64,000 bases of DNA from Mercurialis annua (Eukaryota > Streptophyta > Magnoliopsida > Malpighiales > Euphorbiaceae): the NCBI RefSeq assembly GCF_937616625.2, contig NC_065573.1, positions 248,001 to 312,000 of the forward strand, written 5' to 3'. Position numbers and translations under genes: made by a program. Each line of letters begins with the position of its first letter. Position 1 is the stretch's first letter. This document shows, in pieces, positions 12,938 through 22,700 of this stretch. The notes under the pieces were generated by a model. That model was not told where the DNA came from, did not search any database, and saw nothing but the letters and a program-made list of their open reading frames with translations.

Positions 12938-14317
12938 CTACTGGTAAGATGACTGCGCCACACTGGAGTTAGACATCTGCTACCCAGATGTCGGACACTC
13001 CCTGGAAAAATCAACCGGCTGGCCACAAGAGAAACAACCTCCAGGAGCTAACTGACACTGACCATAGTGCATGCGTCTGCAATTCTGGCAGAACGAAATG
13101 TTCAATCCACCACCGTACCCGCGTCCTGAACCACGGTTACTCACACAGCTACTAGAACTGTATGGAGTACTCCTAGTACTATGCCTCCCCTTGTTGTGCG
13201 TACGGCGACTCCCCTTATTGGCCTGAGAAGAACCACTGGAGTAGTTCCCACTACCATGCTGCGCTGGGGCCTGTTGCCCCGCACTAGGAATATCACTCTT
13301 TCCCTTCTGATTCTGGAAAGGGTCAGAGATCGTCACAAACTGAATCAACGAATTCTCCATCCGTCGAGCACTATCCACTACCCGAGCAAACTCCATGTCT
13401 GCCCCTATCAGCAAAGGAAGAAATTCCGAGCCTAAACCCCTGATATAGCGGTCGTTCACTCGCCCACGATCACCCTATAGATCTGTGGCAAACCGCCCCA
13501 AACGGACAAACTTTGTAGTGTTGTGTGTCACTGATCTATCCCCTTTCTTCAAACTTAGCAGCTTTTCTCTGAAATTCTCAGTAACAGAGAAGGGTAGATA
13601 GTAACCTGTGAACCTTGTCACAAAATCATCTCAACACAATGTAGCCATCTCTGGCCTGATGTTATCGCGAAACCAGTCCTTAGCTGGACCCTTCAGCGAC
13701 ATCTCCACAAGCATCACTGATTGACGATCAGTAGCTTGAATTCTCTGACTATTGTATTCAAACTCTTACAAAAAGTCAAGAGCATCCCCAGTACCATCAA
13801 AAGAAATCGGATTCAACTTCGTGTAGGTCATCACCATCTCTCTGTCTGTCAGAATGTGACCAACACCAACAAGTCCCCCCATACCAGCTACAGCACCAGC
13901 CTGAGGTTGCTGTTGCTGCGCTAACTGACCCAGTACAGTACACTGATTCTGCAAAAGAGCCTGGTTATTCTGCATCTCGACAATGCCAGCCAAGAAAGTA
14001 GTGAAGTCGAACGCTTGCATATTCGGAGCCTGTTGCACCCCTGGTGCCTGCTGCACATTCGGTGCCTGCTGCACATTCGGTGCCTGTTGCACATTCGGTG
14101 CCTGAACACCTCCTGCACCACGTCCTCTAGCTCCACCTCTACCAGCACCAGCTCCTCTGCCTCTACCTCTACCTCTGCCAGCACCTCTACCTCTACCACG
14201 TCCAGCATTGGCCAGAGCTGGTGGTACGTTCTGATCGACTTCCATGGAAATCGCATCATCAGCCACAGCTTCTTGCTCTGCCGCAGCACGAGCACGAGTA
14301 CGAACAACGTTGTCCAT
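12938..14317 (-). pseudogene. Chromovirus gag (broken)
   Basis: Structural polyprotein that packages the element's RNA. The start is the ATG at 14317, about 320 bp downstream of the primer site. The N-terminus is basic and has an Arg-Gly-rich stretch (about 14104-14211), followed by tandem VQQAPN repeats encoded by an 18-bp unit (about 14026-14103), then the retrotrans_gag core. Two Cys-rich motifs end it: CQNCRRMHYGQC, and CFSCGQPVDFSREC, where the knuckle histidine is replaced by Asp. In-frame stops lie at 13766-13768 (TAA), 13631-13633 (TGA), 13475-13477, 12980-12982 and 12938-12940 (TAG). All five remain in the same frame as the RT region, so no indel lies between them. The RG-rich N-terminus resembles nucleic-acid-binding tails but is only compositional evidence. 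Confidence 0.92.
14026..14103 (-). repeat. 18-bp coding repeat (VQQAPN) in gag
   Basis: Four to five in-frame copies of an 18-bp unit that on the plus strand reads GGTGCCTGCTGCACATTC. Each encodes VQQAPN or VQQAPG. The length is a multiple of three, so expansion keeps the frame. It lies between the Arg-Gly-rich segment and the gag core. Confidence 0.9.
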
Positions 14318-14636
14318 ATCCTAAGGATTGAACAATAGCAATTTAAATAACACATAATTCATACCCAAGTATGAAACAAAACAAATAACAGTTAGGATTT
14401 CCCAAGAAATCAACATCAATAAAATATTCACCCAAGTGAAATAACATTAACAATTAACAGCATCAAATCAACATATAATGACTGACTCGACGCAATCCTA
14501 TTGGTGTAGGCAGAATATTTTAAAAATCAAAAGATGACGTTTTTAAAGACATGACAGAAACCTATATCCGCAGTAGTTCCTAAGACACAACCATATTTAA
14601 CAGAGTAAACACATAACAAGCAAATGGCCTTGGTTT
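14318..14636 (-). other. Untranslated leader of the chromovirus
   Basis: The 0.3-kb stretch between the primer site and the gag start. It is AT-rich with no open frame of note. By position it would hold the packaging signal. I see no specific motif that proves this. Confidence 0.6.
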
Positions 14637-14657
14637 GAAACCAAAGCTCTGATATCA
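14637..14657 (-). other. Primer binding site, initiator tRNA-Met type
   Basis: On the plus strand GAAACC, three A residues and GCTCTGATATCA resemble the 3' end of plant initiator tRNA-Met, with one substitution in the terminal ACCA region and a small indel. The element's RNA (minus strand) would therefore pair with that tRNA to prime cDNA synthesis. It lies four bases from the 5' LTR. Confidence 0.85.
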
Positions 14658-15244
14658 AGTTTGGCACGACCCATTTTCATGAATCGCGACCGGTGCTAGG
14701 GTATATGGGTAATGTAGTACCAAAACCCGTAGCTAGCCTTTCAGTTAACATATAAACACATAAACCTGCAGAAAACCAATGCTCGGGGGCAACCGAGACT
14801 TCAGCCTAAATCTAGCAGTTATAATATTTAACAGTTTATATAACATGCTTATCCAATTCTGAGTCTAAAATAGATTTATCATAAACCAATGTAAATAATA
14901 TAACATGCCAAAGAAATATAACCAGTCGAACCAATCCGACAAAATTTATAATAATAATAAAGACGTCTAGTTACTACTGCGGTTTAAGAATAAAATAGTT
15001 TTACAGTTTATCAAAATTAAATAGAACCTCCGAAGAAAAGTAAATGCGGAGATCACCAAACTCTCTCAGATCATAACTGGGAAAAATTGGGAAAACAACG
15101 GGGTCAGATATATTGAGATGAGTTTATACCACTATCTACATTTATTAAGTGGAAAACCATTAAAACATTTAATAATGATATTACGAATAATAGTTGGAAC
15201 CCTAATCCACAATTCTAAATAATAGACATAATCCAATATGTCCG

Positions 15245-15368
15245 GTCCCGAGAGCTGAGCTACACCGAGTTACCACTGACCACACTTACCATATCCAGAG
15301 TCCCGAGAGCTGTGCTACACCGAGTTACTCTATTTAGTCCCGAGAGCTACGCTCACACCGAGTTACCA
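15245..15368 (-). repeat. Three-copy CCCGAGAGCT repeat in 5' LTR
   Basis: Units start at 15245, 15300 and 15337. They are the counterparts of those at 6941-7065, with the same order and similar spacing. Confidence 0.8.
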
Positions 15369-16075
15369 CATTTCCATAAATACCTTACCCAGATCATTAC
15401 CGGTGCGCACGCAGTCCTAATGGTGCCCATTAGGTAGCATGTTCCAACTAGAAGCCATAATATAAAAACAGTTCGAAATATACGTACAGTATATATTTTT
15501 AATATTAAAATAAAAATTTACTTAATAAAGCGGTAAATAGTAAGTACAAACTTACTGCTTGCTAATCCACGTGAATACCGGCAAACAACTAACCCTGGTT
15601 CGCCTCTGAAGCACGAATAGTAGACGTGTCTAGACAAATAAAATAATTATTAAAACAGACCCTAACTCTAGAGAGTACTAGACACCACATAGGATTAGCA
15701 CAAATTAACACGTCGGAATAAAACAAGCCAGAAAACACAAAAATACCCATTAGGTAATAAAGCTCAATTAATATAAGTCTATTGAGTTCTCGCTTAAAAT
15801 CCAATTTGTAAATATTATTTAATAATGTTTAAATAATAATTAATTTCAAAATATTGGGTTAGCCGAGTTACCAATAACTACCAAGCTAACCACACTTGTC
15901 GGGTGACCCAAGTCTAACCCGACTCAAAACGTTTATCAAATATAAACCCGAGTTTATATTTATAAATTAATTCCATAAAATAATAAATCATTTTAAAAGC
16001 AGAACTCAATAACTACAATTCCAAGTGACCCAAGTTACAACCCGAAAATCTAACCAATTTAAGTTTATATAAGTT

Positions 16076-16210
16076 TAGGGACTAAATTGTATTTTAGCCA
16101 ATTAGGTACTAAACTGTACTTTTGCCAATTAGGTACTAAACTGTACTTTTGCCAATTAGGGAATAAACTGTACTTTGGCCAATTAGGGACTAAATTGTAC
16201 TTTAGCCAAT
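16076..16210 (-). repeat. 27-bp minisatellite in 5' LTR, five units
   Basis: Units beginning TAGG(G/T)ACTAAA (TAGGGAATAAA in the fourth) start at 16076, 16103, 16130, 16157 and 16184. This is one unit more than in the 3' LTR. Confidence 0.9.
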
Positions 16211-17262
16211 TTGATATTTAAAATTAAAATAATTACTTTTGTTTATAATTAATACCAAATATAACGTTACTAATCAAAAACTTAATTAAATAAGTTTTAA
16301 AAAAACGTTTAGGGACTAAATTGTAATTTAGCCAATTTCGTGCCAAATTGATATTCGAATTTAGAATAATTACCCGAGTAATTATTTTAACTTAGATTAA
16401 AAAATATCGTTTACAAAGTATCAATTGTAAATTATAATGAAATTCAAGTTATTATCAAATAAAAATAACTTAAGGGACCTAATAATTTCAAACAAAATAA
16501 GATAATGATCAAAGTGACTTATTAGCCATCATCTTCCTCAATTCAAAAGAGCTATCCCCGCCACCATTTCTCTCAACCTAACTCCATATACCCTTAATGT
16601 TTCAACACCAAAACTTAACCAAATGCTACCCAATGCTAATGACATCCATGAATCAAATCAAAAGCATAAACACGTAACAGTAAAGAAATATGGAGGAACG
16701 GCGCAAACCATTCAATGACGATGCCGGAACCAAAAAAAAATTCAAACAAGACAAATAACTTATTTACGATTTCTAACATCCTTGGAGGTCTAAGATCATG
16801 AATAACAATGAATTCAACACCAATGAAAGGAAATAACCATCGGCAGTAGACAAAATATTAAGAACAGATTAAGCAATTTCAAAAACGGAGACCGTACGGC
16901 GAATGGAACGAGATCGATAGCGTACCGTTCAACGAAAATGAGATGGGGGATCGAAGGCACACGAGTCTAGAACGTCTGGAAAGAAACGGTATTGATTTTG
17001 ATCTAGAAACGAGAGAGAACGAATCAAATTACGGAATTGCCGTTTAAGCCAAAAACTGAAATTCTTAGAACACTTACCGATGTGTTTTTCCGAAACTTTG
17101 AGCACGATTATAATCCATGATTCCTCAGCGAAAATGATAGGGGATGACGGCTACGGATTGTTTGATGCGTGGAGAATAGATTAGGGTAGAAAATTTCGTA
17201 TTTAACTAGGTCGGAATAGGTTAGAACAAGTGACAAAGTTACCCCTACGGAAGGGTTGGAAA

Positions 17263-17381
17263 GTTTCGAACAGGAATAGCCTTTTAGGCCTGATTCCCGT
17301 TCGAAACTGGCTTGGTCTCGAACGAGACAAGGCCCCAAACAAGATTCTCGTTCGAGAATCATAAAATTCTCGAACGAGAAT
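17263..17381. promoter_or_regulatory. Cluster of three U3 palindromes (5' LTR copy)
   Basis: Counterpart of 8933-9051. Arms are at 17263-17277/17293-17307 (one mismatch), 17309-17320/17323-17334 (two mismatches) and 17344-17359/17366-17381. The third is a perfect 16-bp inverted repeat around a 6-bp loop, and each arm is itself a near-palindrome (ATTCTCG, TT, CGAGAAT). Which palindrome stays perfect differs between the two LTRs. Confidence 0.55.
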
Positions 17382-17538
17382 TTGGTCTTCAATTTTTTTT
17401 TTAAATAAAAATTAAAATGGTTGAACCTAAATCAACCCCAATCCCGAACCAACTCGAATCAAACCGTTAACTTGGATTTTTCTTAAAAACGATCGGAAAA
17501 TTTGTCGTAAACACGTTGAAAATTTACGGGGTATTACA

Positions 17539-19372
17539 CGTTACGAAACAAATCGAAACGTTTTGCATTTTTAGCAATTTAAGACAAACGTTTACAAACG
17601 TTACGAAACAAATCCAAACTTTTATAACGTTACGAAACAAAAACCAAACGTTTACAAACGTTACGAAACAAAACCAAGCGTTTATGACATTACGAAACGA
17701 ATCCAAATGTTTCACATTTTTAGCGATTTAAGCCAAACCCTTACAAACGTTACAAAACAAAACCAAGCGTTTCACCATTTTAGCAATTTAAGCAAAACGT
17801 TTATAAACGTTACGAAGCAAATCCAAACATTTCACCTTTTTAGCAATTTCAGGCAAACGTTTACAAACGTTCCGAAATAAATTCAAGCGTTTCACCTTTT
17901 TAGTAATTTAAGCCAAACGTTTAAAAACGTTACGAAACAAATCCAAGCGTTTCATCTTTCTAGTAATTTAAGCCGAACTTTTACAAACGTTAGGAAACAA
18001 ATCTAAACGTTTCACCTTTTTAGTGATTGCAGCCAAACGTTTACAAACGTTACGAAACAAATGCAAACATTTTACCTTTTTAGCGATTTAAGCCAAACGT
18101 TTACAAACTCTACGAAACAAATCCAAACGTTTTACCTTTTTAGTGATTTAAGCCAAACGTTTACAAACGTTACGAAACAAATCCAAACGTTTCACCTTTT
18201 TAGCGATTTAAGCCAAACGTTTACAAACGTTACAAAACAAATCCAAGCGTTTTCACCTTTTTAGTAATTTAAGCAGAACGTTTACAAACATTATGAAACA
18301 AATCCAAACGTTTCACCTTATTAGCGATTGAAGCCAAACGTTTACAAACGTTACGAAACAAATCCAAGCGTTTTACCTTTTTAGCGATTTAAGCCAAATG
18401 TTTAGAAACGTTACGAGACAAATCGAAACGTTTCGCCTTTTTAGCGATTTACGCCAAACGGTTACAAACGTTAGAAAACAAAACAAAACGTTTAAAAACG
18501 TTACAAATCAAAACCAAACGTTTCACCTTTTTAGCGATTTAAGCCAAACATTTACAAAAGTGACGAAACAAATCCAAACGTTTCCCCATTTTAGCGATTT
18601 ATGCCAAGCGTTTACAAACATTATGAAACAAAACAAAACGTTCAAAACGTTAAAAAACAAATCCAAACGTTTCTTATTTTTAGCAATTTAAGCCAAACGT
18701 TTACAAACGTTACGAAACAAATCCAAGCGTTTCACCTTTTTAGCAATTTAAGCGAAAAGTTTACAAACGTTACAAAACAAATCACAACATTTCATATTTT
18801 TAGGTATTTAAGACAAACGTTTACAAACGTTACGAAACAAATCCAAACGTTTCCCATTTTTAGCGATTTAAGCCAAACGTTTATAAACGTTACGAAACAA
18901 ATCCAAACATTTCCCCTTTTTAGCGATATAAGCCAAACGTTTGTAAATGTTACGAAAAAAATCCAAACGTTTCCCTTTTTTAGCAATTTGAGGCAAACGT
19001 TTACAAACGTTACAGAACAAAATGAAACGTTTCACATTTTAGCGATTTAAACCAAACGTTTACAAACGTTACGAAACAAATCCGAACGTTTCCCCTTCTT
19101 TAGCGGTTTAAGCCAAACGTTTACAAACGTTACGAAACAAATCCAAGCGTTTCCCCATTTTAGCGATTTAAGCCAAATGTCTATTAACGTTTTGAAAATC
19201 CAAACGTTTCACCTTTTTAGCTATTTAAGCCAAACGTTTACAAACGTTGCGAAACAAATCCAAACATTTTCCCATTTTAGCAATTTAAGCCAAACGTTTG
19301 CAAACATTACAAACAATTCCAAACGTTTCCCCTTTTTTGCGATCTACACCAAACAAACAAACGTTATGAAAC
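17539..19372 (+). repeat. 60-bp satellite array, block B
   Basis: Monomers in the same orientation as block A. The first five bases are the right target duplication of the chromovirus. By eye this stretch follows the higher-order copy at about 4054-5290: shared markers include a monomer reading AAACCCTTACAAACG (4252 and 17731) and ATCACAACATTTCA (about 5112 and 18781). The last monomers (19340-19372) resemble 5255-5290. Confidence 0.96.
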
Positions 19373-19782
19373 TGTTCGCGTGGAAATATTTCCAAACTCG
19401 AATCTTTGAATTTATAGATGGGTACTGTGTGGATCGATGCTTTAACTGGTTCGGTCCAAAAAGTTGAACAGGGTTTGATTTATCTAAATTAAAACATAAT
19501 CTGGAGGTTAAGAAACCCAGGCGAGATTATTGTTTGAACTACTCTTACTCCTAAATTAACCAACCGCGGAGGTTGGGGATAGAAAATCACAGGGCTTTGA
19601 AGTTTTTTTTGATTGATAATTTGAGTTGTGTCTAATACAAACCTAAAACTAGCTATTTATAGGGGACAAACCCTAAAATAGAAAACCTAGTCTAATGAGA
19701 TACAATCTCTTATTTAGATAAATACTAAGCTAAATAATTAAGATAATGACTAAAAATAAGATAATGATTAAAAAAGATAATT
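19373..19782 (-). mobile_element. 0.4-kb non-satellite insert, probably an LTR fragment
   Basis: About 410 bp unlike the satellite. On the minus strand it has a clear TATA box in CCCCTATAAATAG (plus 19653-19665), followed by a transcript-leader-like A/C-rich stretch, which resembles the U3-R part of a plant LTR. AAGATAATGA-type direct repeats occur at 19738-19780, and a hairpin CCAACC...GGTTGG at 19560-19576. I find no coding frame, matching termini or target duplication. The satellite on the two sides is not colinear with one higher-order copy, so it came with a local rearrangement. A promoter fragment of a host gene is the main alternative. Confidence 0.45.
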
Positions 19783-22700
19783 ACCAAGCGTTTATGACAT
19801 TACGAAACGAATCCAAATGTTTCACATTTTTAGCGATTTAAGCCAAACGTTTACAAACGTTACGAAACAAACCAAACATTTCACCTTTTTAGCAATTTAA
19901 GCCACCTTTTTAGCTATTTAAGCCAAACGTTTACAAATTTATGAAATAAAACCAAAAGTTTCACCTTTTTAGCAATTTAAGCTAAACGTGTACAAACTTT
20001 ACGAAACAAATCCAAGCGTTTTACCTTTTTAGCAATTTAAGGCAAACGTTTACAAACGTTACGGAACAAAACCAAACTTTTCATATTTTTGGCGATTTAT
20101 GCCAAACGTTATAAACGTTACGAAAAAAAATCCAAACCTTTCACCTTTTCAGCGATTGAAGCAAAACGTTACGAAACAAATCCAAGCGTTTCCTCCATTT
20201 TAGAAATTTAAGCCAAACATTTAGAAACGATACGAAACTAATCCAAATGTTTCACCTTTTTAGCGATTTAAGCCAAACGTGTACAAAATGGTACGAAACA
20301 AATCCAAACGTGTACAAAATGGTACGAAACAAATCCAAACGTTTCCCCTTTTTAACGATTTAAGCCAAACGTGTACAAAATGGTACAAAACAAATCCAAA
20401 CGTTTAAAACGCTATTAAAGAAATCCAAACGTTTCACCTTTTTAGTAATTTAAGCCAAACGTTTAAAACGCTACGAAACAAATACAAACATTTCATCTTT
20501 TTAGCTATTTATGCCAAACGTTTACAAACGTTAGGAAGAAAACACAAGCGTTTCACCTTTTTAGGAATATAAGACAGACGTTTACAAACGTTACGAATAA
20601 AATCCAACGTTTCACCTTTTTAGCGATTTGAGGCAAACGTTTACAAACGTTACGAAACAAATCCAAACGTTTGACCTTTTTAGCGATTTAATCCAAACGT
20701 TTACAAACATTACGAAACAAATCGAAATGTTTCGCATTTTTAGCAATTTAAGCCAAACGTTTAAAAAACGTTACAAAACAAATTCAAAAAAACGTTACGA
20801 AACAAAAACAAAACGTTTACAAATGTTACGAAACAAAACCAAGAGTTTAAAATATTACGAAACAAATCCAAATGTTTCACATTTTTAGCGATTTAAGCCA
20901 AACCCATACAAACGTTACAAAACAAAATCAAGCGTTTCACCTTTTTAGCAATTTAAGCAAAACGTTTAGAAACGTTACGAAGCAAATCCAAGCGTTTCAC
21001 CTTTTAGCAATTTAAGCCAAACGCTTACAAACGTTCCGAAATAAAGTCAAGTGTTTCACCTTTTTAGTAATTTAAACCAAACGTTTAAAAATGTTACGAA
21101 ACAAATCCAACCGTTTAACCTTTTTAGTAATTTAAGCCGAACGTTTACAAACGTTATGAAACAAATCTAAACGTTTCACCTTTTTAATGATTGTAGCCAA
21201 ACGTTTACAAACATTACGAAACAAATGCAAACGTTTCACCTTTTTAGCGTTTTAAGCCAACCGTTTACGAACGTTACGAAACAAATCCAAACGTTTCACC
21301 TTTTTAGCGATTGAAGCCAAACATTTACAAACGTTACAAAACAAATCCAAACGTTTCACCTTTTTAGCGATTCAAGCCAAATGTTTACAAACATTACAAA
21401 ACAAATCCAAGCATTTTCACCTTTTTAGCAATTTAAGCAGAACATTTACAAACGTTATGAAACAAATACAAACGTTTCACCTTTTTAGCGATTGAAGCCA
21501 AACGTTACGAAACAAATCCAAGCGTTTCACCTTTTTATCGATTTCAGCCAAATGTTTACAAACGTTACGAAACAAATCCAAACGTTTCGCCTTTTTAGCG
21601 ATTTAAGCCAAACGGTTACAAAAGTTAGCAAACAAAACCAAACGTTACGAAACAAAACCAAACGTTTCACCTTTGTAGCAATTTAAGCTAAAACGTTTAC
21701 AAACCTGACGAAATAAATCCAAATGTTTCACCTTTTTAGCGATTTAAGCCAAACGTTTACAAACGTTTAAAAACATTACGAAACAAACCAAACGTTCAAA
21801 ATGTTAAAAAACAAATCCAAACGTTTCGCCTTTTTAGCAATTTAAGCCAAACGTTTACAAACGATACGAAACAAATCCAAATGTTTCACCTTTTTAGCGA
21901 TTTAAGCCAAACGTTTACAAATGGTACGAAACAAATCCAAACGTTTCACCTTTTTAGCAATTTAAGCCAAACGTTTATAAACGCTACGAAACAAATCCAA
22001 ACGTTAAACCTTTTTAGCAATTTAAGCCAGACGTTTACAAAGGTTACGAAAAAAAATTCAAACGTTTCACCTTTTTAGCGATTTAAGCCACACATTTACA
22101 AACGATAAGAAACAAATCCAAATGTTTCACCTTTTTAGCGATTTAAGCCAAACGTTAACAAACGCTACTAAACAAATCCAAACGTTTCACCTTTTTATCG
22201 ATTTAAGCCAAACGTTTACAAAGGCTACGAAACAAATCCAAACGTTCCCCCTTTTTAGCGATTTAAGCCAAACGTTTACAAATGTTACAAAACAAATCTT
22301 AACGTTTCCCTTATTTAGCGATTTAAGCCAAACGTTTATGTTTTACCATTTTAGCCATGGAAGCGAAACGTTTACAAATGTTAGGAAACAAATCCAAGCG
22401 TTTCACCTTTTTAGCAATTTAAACCAAACGTTTAAAACGTTACAAAACAAATCCAAACGTTTCACCATTTTAGCAAATTAGGACAAACGTTTACAAACGT
22501 TATGAAACAAATCCAAACGTTTACAAACGATACGAAACAAATCCAAAAGTTTCACTTTTTTAGCGATTTAAGCCAAACGTTTACAAATGGTACGAAACAA
22601 ATCCAAACGTTTCACATTTTTAGCGAATTAAGCCAAACGTTTAAAAACGTTATGAAACAAATCCAAACGTTTTACTTTTTTAGCGATTTAAGCTGAACGT

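Larger units (their letters stand above)
6348..17538 (-). mobile_element. Full-length Ty3/gypsy chromovirus (Tekay/Del-like), inactive
   Basis: An 11.2-kb LTR retrotransposon read on the minus strand. Seen directly: two long LTRs that begin TGTAATACCCC and end in GTCGTGACA (GTCGTGCCA in the 5' copy) on the minus strand, a primer site resembling initiator tRNA-Met beside the 5' LTR, a polypurine tract beside the 3' LTR, and gag, protease, RT, RNase H, integrase and a C-terminal chromodomain in that order. Integrase downstream of RNase H places it in Ty3/gypsy. The C-terminal block around VKVLWRNH is typical of Tekay/Del chromoviruses. The flanking 5-mers are CATTA (6343-6347) and CGTTA (17539-17543), a target duplication with one CpG-type change. 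Nine in-frame stops and one frameshift make it non-autonomous now. Confidence 0.95.
14662..17538 (-). repeat. Chromovirus 5' LTR
   Basis: The 2877-bp copy at the high-coordinate end, which carries the promoter for the minus-strand transcript. On the plus strand it opens TGGCACGACCC (one change from the other LTR's TGTCACGACCC) and ends GGGGTATTACA next to satellite. It carries the same internal repeats as the 3' LTR, with five rather than four 27-bp minisatellite units. I could not settle on a TATA box: several AT-rich candidates exist. Open frames at 15589-15804 and 17108-17392 mirror those in the other LTR and are not taken as genes. Confidence 0.95.

Noticed and set aside
11123..14338. Plus-strand open frames across 11123-14338
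   Set aside because: They overlap the minus-strand gag-pol antisense. The Ser/Thr-rich frame at 14015-14338 is the complement of the gag Arg-Gly and VQQAPN repeats.
7285..17392. Small frames conserved between 7285-7500 and 15589-15804, and between 8778-9008 and 17108-17392
   Set aside because: They lie in paired LTRs, which are copies of each other. Similarity is expected without coding function, and their ends differ through point mutations.
19373..19786. The 0.4-kb insert as an intact solo LTR (TGTT...ACCA ends)
   Set aside because: The final ACCA belongs to the satellite (the same ACCAAGCG is found at 17660), and no 5-bp duplication flanks it.
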